DNA of 64,000 nt from the NCBI GenBank assembly GCA_963693305.1, contig OY855915.1, positions 19,306,222 through 19,370,221 of the forward strand. Reading direction: 5' to 3'. Source of the stretch: Meandrina meandrites (lineage: Eukaryota; Cnidaria; Anthozoa; Scleractinia; Meandrinidae). This document shows positions 42,801 through 49,929 of the stretch, piece by piece. Positions within the stretch are counted from its first letter, which is position 1. Each line of letters starts with the position of its first letter. The notes beneath the pieces are model-generated. The model was not told the DNA's origin. It saw only the letters and a program-made list of their open reading frames with translations, and did not search any database. The position numbers and the translations under genes are program-made.

Positions 42801-45289
42801 ACCTTCCAGCAAGCAATGGAACTAACAAAATGACACAGAAATTATTTTAACTCGTGAGAAGATATAAAAGTTCTAAGCAACACAACAGTGCTGTTCTAAA
42901 TATAATTTGAGCACCAAAAATACATTTCAGTCATTTGGAGCAGAACTTACTAAAAATAATCAAGACCTGAGATTGAGATGAGATGAGACAAGACATGAGA
43001 TGTTGCATGAATTTTACCACCCATAAATGTATGAACGCAAGGAAATGAGGAAATTGGGTACATGTACATTTAGGTTTTGAACTTACGTTGTATAACTAGA
43101 GATGTTTCTTTGACTACCGGTACTCACTCAAACTCAAAAGTCCATTAATTTTTTTCACCCTGCAACCTGCAAAATATACCTGCCCCCCTCAATCAACTGT
43201 TTATTTTTTTCGCTGCCGTCAATCATTAAAGCAGACCTCTTAGGAAACAGAGGTTCACCTAACTGGTTTGAAAAGTCATGTCGGTTGGTTGTAATATTTG
43301 GTTAGCCTGTGTACAGCTGTCCCGCTCCCCTCAAAAAAATCGGGGAGGGGACGTCTGTGTTGTGGCGGCGATAATCGTGTTCCAGTATCCTGCTGTTCTC
43401 GATTTAAAGTTCACATAAATTATCATATCGGGTATCCGCATGTGAGATTTGAATTGGGTGACGAACAAGGGAGGTTGAAACTACACCTCAAGAGACAAAA
43501 CTCTCCATCAAATTAATGCAAGTAGCATAACCTATACAACAAAGAATGTCTCTGTAAAATCAACTTTTAGCTTTCTCAAAGTAAAGTTACAACAGTCTCT
43601 GGCGAGGCCGGACAAAGATAAATATGTCATCCGTGATTAGATCAATACATCTTGGAACAAAGCCGGGCTCGGCATCGCAAATATAAATGCAAGTAATCAA
43701 CATTTTCACGGAAATTTCAGACCTTGTCCTTCCAGAGAGAACACTTTGAGAGCTTATAGCATATCTAGCAAATAGAAATGAGCCAAAATAAAACGCATTA
43801 GCGAAACATGTGGCAAATTACAGAGCTAGAGGTGTCAAATTTTAAAAACAGGAAACTGTGCAGACCTATAACCTCTAGACATTTGCTAGACCACAGTCTT
43901 ACGGCTCTTCTCAACTTATACTGCCTCCAAATGATACAACATTGAGTGCCCTTCAGAAACAAGTGAGACGCTGAAAGGTTGAAAGACCAAATTTCAGACA
44001 AGACGGCAAACACAAATGTCACGAACATAGGAGATGTGCAGGCCTGTCAACCCCCATTACACTGTATCTTCAGCAAGGTGAGACAATTTCTGCAAATGTG
44101 GGCAGAGTTTATCTTTACTTTGATGTCCAACGATAATATTTCTTGCCTTGCGTTGAATGCTGTACTCTTGCGAACATCTACCAAATTTTTGTCGCACTTA
44201 TTGACTAAACAATTCTTGCAGAGCACACAAATAATTGAAGATGAACTCATCATAGCAGCATGTTGACTTGCACGCTCGCTGGAATGATTTGGAATTACTC
44301 CAGCTAATACATAACACCCGCAAAAATTTTAGCCAATCAAAACACGGTTTTGGTATTATGCAGAATGAATTAAAATAATTTTTGTGAAAGCCAATCAAAT
44401 CATTTCCCACACATTCCGGGGAAACCACCCGCCGCGGAACACGATTAACGCCGCCATAACACAGACGTTCCCTCCCCGATTTTTTTGAGGGGAGCGGGCT
44501 GTACACAGGCTAATATTTGGTAAGATTTCAATTCATTTTTTTGTGTTTCTGTTTTCCATAGTTCGCTGGCTGTCGCCAAAATTATTATTGACAGCAGCGG
44601 AAAACGAAATTCGTTGAGTTTTCAACTTCTCCTGTTAATAAAAGGCGCAATACATGCATAAACACAGATGAACAACATGCAGTAGGTAGTAAGAGTTCGG
44701 TGACAAGCTTTAATGTATGTACTCTATCAGAGAGATGAGTTAACCCTTTTTAATCTACTGCTGTTTATATTATGAAACGATTGCTTTGTTAATGCTTGCA
44801 ACCGCTTTACGCGAAAGAGAACATGTAAACAAAACAATTTTGGCTCATCCTCGGTGTAAGAACCTATGAAACTCACCGGTGACGTAAAACAAAGAACGAA
44901 CAATACAACAAAGAGCTGGCAAAACAAAGATAGAGAAGGAAAACAATAGCTCCAAAACAAAGAAAAATATCACAGGTTCTTACACCGAGGTAAACCCTAA
45001 GGAGGCCCTGCCAGGGGGGTGTCCCAGGTCGCTTGTCGAAATTTTAAAATGTCTTGTGTCGGCGTTTTGTCAAGGCTACACAACGCTGTCGGAAATTTAG
45101 CGACATACATTTGTCTTCGTCAGTCGTTTGTCGCTATTTCGTTTGAGCGCTGTCGCTACTTTTTGGCCCATGTCGCTTGTCGGAATTTACCCTGGCAGGG
45201 CCTCCCTAAGGTAAACCCACAATTTTATATCTATCAGCTACAGTACAGCTTTGCTTACCTTCGAGTTGAAACTGGCGCAAATGCTCCAT
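25635..45289 (-). CDS. CMGC-like protein kinase gene, multi-exon, catalytic-loop exon not found
   Basis: A protein kinase most like the DYRK/HIPK end of the CMGC group, reconstructed from eleven exons whose phases all agree except across one gap. In transcript order these are 45,259-45,289; 42,745-42,821; 42,175-42,249; (gap); 35,732-35,787; 35,013-35,069; 34,774-34,839; 33,524-33,580; 33,180-33,270; 28,349-28,453; 27,397-27,495; 26,618-25,635. Visible motifs are the glycine loop IGQGQSSV, the lysine strand PVAVKIMHL, the metal-binding DFG in VVDFGNAI, LLYRAPEV, DMWSLGCILAE and GKRLTPSQA. The C-terminal tail of about 330 aa is low in hydrophobic residues and ends in a basic stretch. Exons for helix C and the HRD loop should lie between 35.8 and 42.2 kb but I did not find them. 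The interval is full of transposons and palindromes, so the gene may be inactivated there, or the exon may be too diverged to see by eye. The order and orientation of the other exons are consistent with an expressed gene. Confidence 0.8.
26687..26890 (+). other. Small frame with a hydrophobic N-terminus inside a kinase intron, probably chance
   Basis: 67 codons beginning MVSQFLLLFVLNFFVLLLSA, which looks like a signal peptide, followed by a short polar stretch. It lies antisense in the intron upstream of the terminal exon. There is no homology I recognise, and T-rich intron DNA easily encodes such a stretch. Confidence 0.15.
27397..27495 (-). CDS. Kinase exon, final C-lobe helix
   Basis: 99 bases; GKRLTPSQAAMHQFLAPDF matches the R-x-T-x-x-x-x-x-x-H-x-F ending of kinase domains. 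Joins in phase to the terminal exon. Confidence 0.82.
27527..27625 (+). mobile_element. tRNA-derived SINE, copy 1
   Basis: CAGCATCGCACCGGTATCAC and a B-box-like ACAGGTTCAAAACC followed by TTGAAGACC form the tRNA-like head of a SINE of the kind common in cnidarians. The A box is degenerate. Confidence 0.65.
27761..27835 (+). mobile_element. tRNA-derived SINE, copy 2 (internally deleted)
   Basis: An A-box-like TAGCCCAGTTGGTAG is joined almost directly to a B box CAGGTTCAAATCTC and TTGAAGCCCTGGATTTTTTC. Compared with copy 1 it lacks the segment between the boxes that contains GCATCGCACCGG. Confidence 0.7.
27886..28064. mobile_element. Short TIR element, 179 bp
   Basis: GACAGAGCATTTAATTTTTG at the left is inverted at the right (GACAGACCATTTAATTTTTG when complemented). 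It lies within a kinase intron. No TSD was resolved. Confidence 0.6.
28349..28453 (-). CDS. Kinase exon, C-lobe helix
   Basis: 105 bases with one-base phase at both ends, ending FASFLVGLLQYNP, then donor GTAAGT. Acceptor is a T-rich stretch ending TATAG. Confidence 0.8.
29226..29504 (-). pseudogene. Transposase fragment, hAT-like
   Basis: Ninety-two codons including EILWALKAIMSHYTYKSCEG and FPDSRIASQSTYGEKKCAYL, a stretch I associate with hAT-type transposases downstream of the zinc finger. The frame stops before any catalytic core, so the element is truncated. Confidence 0.6.
30255..30476 (+). mobile_element. 3' end of a CR1/L2-like LINE
   Basis: A plus-strand frame encodes VSIWNSMDSSLKTLEKVSAF followed by a Lys-rich helix and a stop near 30,370. 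This is the typical C-terminal end of reverse transcriptases of this group. About 110 bp of untranslated sequence ending GTCAATAAA then leads directly into the GTAT repeat. An in-frame stop lies just upstream, so only the last codons survive. Confidence 0.65.
30477..30807. repeat. (GTAT)n microsatellite, about 330 bp
   Basis: Uninterrupted for more than 80 units, attached to the LINE 3' end. It yields MYVC and YIHT repeat frames that are not genes. Confidence 0.98.
32160..32338. mobile_element. Small inverted-repeat insertion within the zinc finger
   Basis: CATAGGCCATTTTACAGATA at the left is inverted at the right (CATAGGCCGTTTTACGGATA when complemented). Further inside are GCATCCTATAAT and its inverse. 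About 180 bp, a MITE-sized palindrome. Confidence 0.6.
32164..32433 (-). pseudogene. Transposase N-terminal zinc-finger remnant, split by a small insertion
   Basis: From 32,433 downward the minus strand encodes KEWLREVKGDKHKARC. After about 170 bp of inserted inverted-repeat DNA it resumes in another frame as MGESALTSHLKGKK (32,163 downward). This Cys/His pattern matches the N-terminal finger of hAT-like transposases in cnidarian genomes. The finger is interrupted, so it is non-functional. Confidence 0.6.
33180..33270 (-). CDS. Kinase exon, CMGC insert region
   Basis: 30 codons plus one base; begins VTSVFGPVPRNPFQTGKFF. Acceptor TTAATGACAG, donor GTACAT. Confidence 0.8.
33524..33580 (-). CDS. 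Kinase exon, subdomain X
   Basis: 19 codons, LYIGKPLFLGRNKIEVMQE, with donor GTATGT. It resembles the conserved L-x-x-G-x-P-L-F stretch of CMGC kinases. Confidence 0.85.
34041..34687. mobile_element. TTAA-flanked MITE, 647 bp
   Basis: GGGGGGTCCTTCTTAACTAC is perfectly inverted at the right end. TTAA lies immediately outside both ends (34,037-34,040 and 34,688-34,691). A second weaker TIR block containing GTTGCTA follows inside. piggyBac or Kolobok type; sits in a kinase intron between the LYIGKP and DMWSLG exons. Confidence 0.85.
34774..34839 (-). CDS. Kinase exon with DMWSLG motif
   Basis: 22 codons, phase 0 at both ends. VMFGVPFGPEIDMWSLGCIL holds the subdomain IX aspartate. Confidence 0.9.
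35013..35069 (-). CDS. Kinase exon with activation-loop end
   Basis: 19 codons, VSLYYDEFELQTLLYRAPE, phase 0 at both ends, donor GTGAAC. This is the APE region. Confidence 0.88.
35732..35787 (-). CDS. Kinase exon with DFG motif
   Basis: Encodes IKIKVVDFGNAIHWVHSE, followed by donor GTAACA. The DFG aspartate binds metal. The acceptor is weak, so the upstream edge is uncertain by a few bases. Confidence 0.8.
36704..37511 (-). pseudogene. Fragments of a transposon-type protein
   Basis: The minus strand at 36,704-37,108 encodes AVEWFRKFAKNADYMPNSST, then LPSCLSKLSVYQLYKDEMGD, then YFIYHMWKTEFPNVFIPKV. This resembles the region N-terminal to the catalytic core in a family of cnidarian transposase-like proteins. 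Frames at 37,180-37,383 and 37,284-37,511 (with DTCCKKECMK) look like its more N-terminal part in two different frames, so it is frameshifted. I could not name the superfamily with confidence. Confidence 0.45.
37825..37843. repeat. Perfect 9-bp palindrome GCGTTATTG-A-CAATAACGC
   Basis: Arms of nine bases around a single A, about 25 bp before the MASADRF start. Could be a dimeric factor site. Confidence 0.5.
37869..37983 (+). CDS. Possible first exon of an unknown protein
   Basis: ATGGCTTCAGC opens a 38-codon frame, MASADRFAEIVEEQIPEIIN and onward. It resembles the short N-terminus of proteins with a DUF3504/Crypton-type recombinase fold that are abundant in cnidarians. A donor-like CAAGTAAAT lies at its end. 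No downstream exon was found, so this is an orphan fragment. Confidence 0.3.
38321..38502. repeat. Long palindrome A, about 85-bp arms
   Basis: GGTTAGAGGCTGTTAG at the left is inverted at the right across a loop containing GGCTACGCC. The arms are about 90% alike, including TTTGTTTACAAATACACGCA. The structure suggests a foldback element. Confidence 0.85.
39050..39137. repeat. Direct repeat copy 1 (GAATTCTAC...CCATTAGT)
   Basis: An approximately 85-bp segment with CACTAATGCAAATGCTGCAA and TGTGATTGGCTGAGCTATTG recurs at 39,538-39,620. The copies flank about 400 bp containing palindrome B. Confidence 0.85.
39432..39538. repeat. Palindrome B, about 46-bp arms
   Basis: AACAATTAGATTAT at the left and its inverse at the right; core arms ATTTCTATGAGGTGATAGTT around a CGGCCTGCGGCC loop. 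Confidence 0.85.
39538..39620. repeat. Direct repeat copy 2
   Basis: Matches 39,050-39,137 with a few substitutions. Confidence 0.85.
39663..39710. repeat. Palindrome C, about 21-bp arms
   Basis: GCTACGCTACCCACTATCTA and its inverse with one mismatch, separated by a few bases. Confidence 0.85.
39794..39888. repeat. Palindrome D, about 40-bp arms
   Basis: TTTTGTAGAGAAACAGTCCA at the left is inverted at the right; the arms meet around CCCATACACACCTATGG. Confidence 0.8.
40577..40592. repeat. G homopolymer
   Basis: A run of about 16 G inside a transposon-like segment that begins near CAGGCCCGTAGCCAGC. Confidence 0.9.
40846..41823. mobile_element. TIR element related to the 29-kb hAT-like element, 978 bp
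   Basis: Termini CAGGGTTCATACA and TGTGCGAACCCTG, flanked by GATAG on both sides (40,841-40,845 and 41,824-41,828). Internal TTTTCAAGGACCA repeats and GTCGCCAA-type segments link it to the larger element. Non-autonomous. Confidence 0.75.
41907..41949 (+). repeat. G-rich tract, potential quadruplex
   Basis: Several runs of three to fifteen G separated by single T or A bases, immediately after the TIR element. Confidence 0.85.
42175..42249 (-). CDS. Kinase exon 3, ATP-binding lysine
   Basis: 75 bases between a CTCAAAG acceptor and donor GTACTG, exactly 25 codons in phase 0. Contains RPVAVKIMHLDYSRLGAQ, with the subdomain II lysine. Confidence 0.85.
42745..42821 (-). CDS. Kinase exon 2, glycine-rich loop
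   Basis: 77 bases between TTTTGTTAG and GTGAGA. Encodes LAGRYKFVQVIGQGQSSVLV, subdomain I of the kinase fold. Confidence 0.85.
43303..44512. mobile_element. Non-autonomous Mutator-like element, 1,210 bp, about 100-bp TIRs
   Basis: TAGCCTGTGTACAGC opens a TIR that continues through CGCTCCCCTCAAAAAAATCG and CGTCTGTGTT, and is inverted at 44,415-44,512. A perfect 9-bp duplication, ATATTTGGT, flanks it (43,294-43,302 and 44,513-44,521). It sits in intron 1 of the kinase gene. No transposase is visible. Confidence 0.92.
44849..44990. mobile_element. Small TIR element, 142 bp
   Basis: CCTCGGTGTAAGAACCTATGA is inverted at the right with one difference. The terminal motif resembles, but is not identical to, the GTATAAGAAC ends of the 13.4-kb MITE. 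Confidence 0.65.
45002..45204. mobile_element. Small TIR element, 203 bp, 6-bp target duplication
   Basis: GAGGCCCTGCCAGGG and its inverse CCCTGGCAGGGCCTC form the ends. CCTAAG is repeated outside (44,996-45,001 and 45,205-45,210). The interior is built of repeated GTCGCTTGTCGAAATT-like units. It lies just downstream of kinase exon 1. Confidence 0.75.
45259..45289 (-). CDS. Kinase exon 1 (start codon)
   Basis: Ten codons beginning MEHLRQFQLE plus one base, followed by donor GTAAGC. The one-base phase joins exactly to the next exon, giving V-P-L-L-A-G-R-Y ahead of the glycine loop. A different upstream ATG would leave the wrong phase. Confidence 0.6.
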
Positions 45290-45860
45290 CCAATTTCAGC
45301 ATTCCGTCTCAGACTTGTTTACTTATATGTGTATGATGTGCTTGTGTTAAAGAGAGCAACACAAATTGATCACTCTTTCCACGATCCACCATGAAACAAA
45401 AAAATATGGCGCGCAAAATATTGACCGCCATTTTGATTTTCTCACGAGACTCTGGGTACCAGATCTCCCCTCGGTCAACCTACTTATTTTGTGTAAGGAA
45501 CATGTTCTGTCTACATGCACATAACTGACGTCCACTTGTTTTAGAGCCTTCGGCAAAAACGCTCCTTAACAGTTTTAGTTCTCTATAATGGACCATTACT
45601 TTTAGGTTGTCTACCCAGATCCCGGTATGCATAACCAAGTGGTCAGCCTCCTGCACAGACCTTCTTTGGGCTCGTACATACAGAAGGCATGGACCAGGGG
45701 TCCATGTTTTGTCCTCTCCCTCCCCTGCGCAGGTGCGGATGGCTCGGACGAAAATGGATTAAAACTTGAAAAATTAGGCTTAAATTTTCAAGTGGTTGCG
45801 CACATCTTCAAAAAATCGATACTTTTAGCCGTAGCTTGATTTATTCCCAATGTCATCCAA
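45290..45860. other. Kinase 5' flank, possible promoter
   Basis: Upstream of exon 1. ATGGCGCG and an inverted CCGCCATTTTG lie near 45,405-45,435, both resembling YY1-type promoter motifs. The transcription start is not resolved. Short frames at 45,347-45,556 and 45,627-45,839 are unrecognised. Confidence 0.35.
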
Positions 45861-45867
45861 CAACAAA

Positions 45868-46595
45868 ACGAAACGGAGAACTGAATTACAACAAGAGGGA
45901 GCTCTAAACAAAACGGAGAAGTTACAAAGAGAGGGAACTCAAAATGAATGCGAGAAGTTACGACAAGAGGGAACTCAAAATGAAACGGAAAGGTAACAAC
46001 CAGCTGAAGAGGGCACTCAGAATGAAACGGAGAAATAACAACCAGAGGGAACTCAAAACGAAACGGAGAAGGTACAACAAGAGAGAACTCAAAATGAAAC
46101 GGAGAAGGTACAACAAGAGAGAACTCAAAATGAAACGGAGAAGGTACAACAAGAGAGAACTCAAAATGAAACGGAGAAGGTACAACAAGAGAGAACTCAA
46201 AATGAAACGGAGAAGGTACAACAAGAGAGAACTCAAAATGAAACGGAGAAGGTACAACAAGAGAGAACTCAAAACGAAACGGAGAAGGTACAACAAGAGA
46301 GAACTCAAAATGAAACGGAGAAGGTACAACAAGACAGAACTCAAAATGAAACGGAGAAGGTACAACAAGAGAGAACTCAAAATGAAACGGAGAAGGTACA
46401 ACAAGAGAGAACTCAAAATGAAACGGAGAAGGTACAACAAGAGAGAACTCAAAACGAAACGGAGAAGGAACAACAAGAGAGAACTCAAAATGAAACGGAG
46501 AAGTAACAACAAGAAGGAACTATAAACAAAACGAAGAAGTTACAAAGAGAGGGAACTCAAAATGAAACGGAGAAGTAACAACAAGAGGGAACTTT
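45868..46595 (+). repeat. 36-bp minisatellite, about 18-20 units
   Basis: The unit is AACTCAAAATGAAACGGAGA plus GGTACAACAAGAGAG, very regular from 46,050 to 46,500 and degenerate at the ends. Because 36 is a multiple of three it encodes a highly basic 12-aa repeat, RELKMKRRRYNK, over 193 codons (45,944-46,525). The antisense strand is open as well. I regard the frame as a by-product. Confidence 0.95.
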
Positions 46596-46764
46596 TTGAT
46601 TGTACGAGAAGAAAAAAATGGGTTTGGTCCTTCATTATACAGCATTTATTCATAACTGTATTGCTTCAAGCCTCATTCAAAACTACACAATCTATAAAAT
46701 TAAACAAATATCTCTTCAACAAGAGCTGTATAATAAAAAAAAGAACATGAATTAGATAATTATA

Positions 46765-46855
46765 GCAAAAATAAAAGGGATAAGTAAACAAATGCAAAAA
46801 TAAATTTATTAAAAATTTATTTTTGCATTTGTTTACTTATCCCTTTTATTTTTGC
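46765..46855. repeat. Perfect 42-bp inverted repeat with 7-nt loop
   Basis: Left arm 46,765-46,806 beginning GCAAAAATAAAAGGGATAAG; right arm 46,814-46,855 is its exact complement; loop TATTAAA. Could form a cruciform in DNA or a long hairpin in RNA. Confidence 0.97.
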
Positions 46856-46913
46856 TTTATTTATCTATTTATTTTCTCTTCTTCTGTTAAAAATGTTCAT
46901 AAAAATTTTCTAT

Positions 46914-47041
46914 AACCCACATATAAGAACCTGCTGAAATTTGCTTCGCTAAACAGGTTCTTATATTTTGGGGTATTAAAATGGCAAATTTCTGCCAGCA
47001 GGTTCTTAAACCACTAGGTTCTTACACGCGGGTGTTTACTG
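46914..47041. mobile_element. Damaged relative of the 13.4-kb MITE
   Basis: The right end GGTTCTTACACGCGGGTGTT plus TACTG followed by TA matches the TIR of that MITE. The left end CCACATATAAGAACCTGC is degenerate. Confidence 0.6.
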
Positions 47042-47043
47042 TA

Positions 47044-47940
47044 ATAAAGCACAGTATTTTAAAAATTTGGAATTTAATTTTCGCGGGTCATTGATATTTC
47101 GCGATTTTTTGAAAATCGCGTTAATTAACAAGTCCCGCGAAAATGAGAAACATTATAAGGGTAGTTTGATATTGGTTACATCTTTAATTCCTTAGAGAGC
47201 CCGTTCTTAAAAGACTGTCTAGAAACTTTAAAACAGAAAGAAATAATTAAGGTACGTGGTTAATTCCTGATTAAAAGTCAATAAACTGACAACTGACAAA
47301 TGGCCTAAAATTTAACTGGCAGCTGACCAATGGCCTTTAATTTAACTGACAACTGGCATCTGTTCCCCTCAACAGAACCACTTCTATTTTCAAGTTCTCT
47401 TGGCGGACAAATACCAGCCCAATACTATAGTGAAGTATCAGTGTTAAGATTGATCGAGACAATCGCTGAATTTAAAATGGCTCTAGGTCAGTTTCTTTCC
47501 GAACACATTTGGATGCAATGCAAGCACTTTGATTTACAAAAAATGTATTTATTATAGGTTCTGGAGCTTCAAGGAATGCTCACGGCTCATATGGGTTTCT
47601 TTCGATATGACATCATCGTTATCCCGGCCATAAAAACTTCTTTTATTCCTCAAAATACAACATACAAATTATTTGAACTTCTCTCTAAATTCATTTCCTG
47701 TAGTTTCAGTTTCTCAATTCCCCTGGCCTAAACCTAAATGCTGCAGTTCTAAGTGGAATGAACGAGATCGTTTACGCAGCTCCGTAGACCAATGAAAGAT
47801 AAGAAAGAACTTTTTACAAAACTGATTTAGTTAAAATTCAACAAATGGTGCGCGACGTTTTGACACAATCTGATGCAAACGCGATGCATCACGAGCTTTA
47901 TTAGCGGCCGAAGCTTTCATTTTATTTAATTTCTCCTGAA
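47044..47940. other. Intergenic, nothing recognised
   Basis: A 75-codon plus-strand frame (47,330-47,557) has no recognisable domain. Confidence 0.4.
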
Positions 47941-47999
47941 CTAATTTAAAGCGTCAATAGCGACCACTTGACTACATTTTACTGTTGAAACCAAACTGA

Positions 48000-49760
48000 A
48001 GTAAGTGTCAGTCGTGTAAAGGTTATTACTTCGTATTTCATCTTCGGGTGACGAAGAAGAATAACTCAAAGGTAGCGATCAGTCGTTCGGATCCGATTTG
48101 TTGAGAAACACGACAAGGTAAAATTAAATCATTTACTATATTATTTTCATTAATTTTAATGTACGACGAACACTGCCGTGTGATATTTGTCAAAAAGACT
48201 TAAGGCATGCCATGAATGAATGTACACCTTCACGATGAAATAGCTGAATTTCAGTATAGCTGTACATTTTCCTATTAAATACAAAATGAATTAAGCATGC
48301 ATAGTGATCGCCGAAGAGTGAAATCTAGCAAAGCGTATCAAGAAGTACAGAAATCAGCGACTTTCCAGGTAAGCGACGCCATTAGTTTTACTTAAATCTT
48401 TCATTCCCATGAGTGATGGAAATCTTCATTCTCCCTACGTAAAGCAAAATCATTGGCTGCGGAATATAATGTGTTGATGAGCAACTAGATTCTCAGTCTA
48501 ACGTTAACATTAATGTATGTCAGTCAGTGAGGAGAATTTACAGTTCAAGACTGGGCGTAAAATGCTTAATAACTTCCTATCACTGGATAGATGCCTTTGT
48601 ATAAGCACAAGGAGCTGCCATTTCATATTATATTGCTCGCAGTTAGTATTATAGGAAATTTCCACAGCACCGTCGTAAAATATATCGCGAAGACAAACCA
48701 CACAGTTGACTTCTTAATGTCACTACCATTATAAGTCTACCAAGCCGTAAGGGAAAGCCCCTAATTTTATGCATGATTGGAAACATTGTCTAACTAAATA
48801 AATCATTCCATTTGTTTTCATGTTTCCCACCTATCATTGGCTCATTGCAGAAAAATCTTGACCGCAATCACTCGCCCCCGGCATGAAAGAATCAATCTAT
48901 ATGTTAACTAAGGTAATTTAAGTGATTTGTTATAATTATCTTCGTCTCAACTTTCTCAAGCAAATTTGGTTATCTTCATAACATTCACTGTTTTTATCTT
49001 AATTATTAGTTCTTTTAGCAGCTGGGATAAAAAGGTTTCTATGTTTCAATACACAGTGGCAATCAAACTCATTTTCAGTAAAATGTCTGATATTTGCTGC
49101 CTCAAGGTATAGTTAATTGGTGAGCGTTGTTTTGACATGTCTCACCATCCATCACGGGCATCATCGCTGAAGCTATTATTTTGTCAATTTTAGCACCCCC
49201 AATAAAGGTCATGTGATTACACAGAAACTAACTCAAAAGTGAAGTGAAGTATGAAGCGTTTTTCAGTGCAAAGTTATTTGCTTCTTTAGCACTTTCAGTT
49301 TCATTCTCTTCTGACTTTCAATGTTTCAAGTCAGCTCAGGAGCTTGGTGAACAAGAAGAAGGCAGAAGTAGCATCCAGTCGATGTCGATTTGAGCAGAAA
49401 CACCACAAGGTATAGAAACTCTATCATTTACTTACCAATGTAAGTCAATAAACAGTCGCTTGTCTGGTGTTCATTTTGGAGTCGTTAGGTACATAGTTAG
49501 AATGTAAACATTCTTCTTCCAAGTGAAACGTTTATGAAAATTGTATTAACAGTGACTACATTTGTCTTGCAGAGTTACGTTTGGAGAGAGAAGAGAAGAA
49601 GAAATCGACATAATCAATCAACCATTTACAACATCAGAGTCTGTTCAGGTATTTTGCACTGTTTGTTGTTCTCACAGTCTTTCCCTATTGTGGTTTTAAA
49701 ACAAACTGCTACCCCAGGTCCGTGATTGCTACAAGGTCCTACAAAAGCAGGGAAACAGCA
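48000..49760 (+). ncRNA. Possible further exons of the noncoding locus
   Basis: Exon-like segments ending in donors appear at about 48,118 (CACGACAAG|GTAAAA), 48,369 (GACTTTCCAG|GTAAGC) and 49,410 (CACCACAAG|GTATAG). The first and third end in related sequence (CGATTTG...GAAACACGACAAGGTA versus CGATTTGAGCAGAAACACCA), which hints at exon duplication. No long frame runs through them. Speculative without transcripts. Confidence 0.3.
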
Positions 49761-49929
49761 TAAAGTGACAGTGATCAGTTCTGGGTAACACCTTAAAGAC
49801 CAGCAAAGGGGAATGGAAGTAATTTAATGTGTGCAATGTCCACGTTCGTCTAGCTTGTCTTGCGAACTGCAATAATTTCACGTCAATTCAAACCATTATT
49901 AGTTTTTGAATAGCAATGAATAGTAAGTT

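Noticed and set aside
44198..44506. 102-codon minus-strand frame
   Set aside because: Its N-terminal part is the TIR of the Mutator-like element at 43,303-44,512.
45944..46525. 193-codon basic repeat protein as a real gene
   Set aside because: Coincides with a minisatellite whose antisense is equally open; no promoter or homology support. Kept only as a finding.
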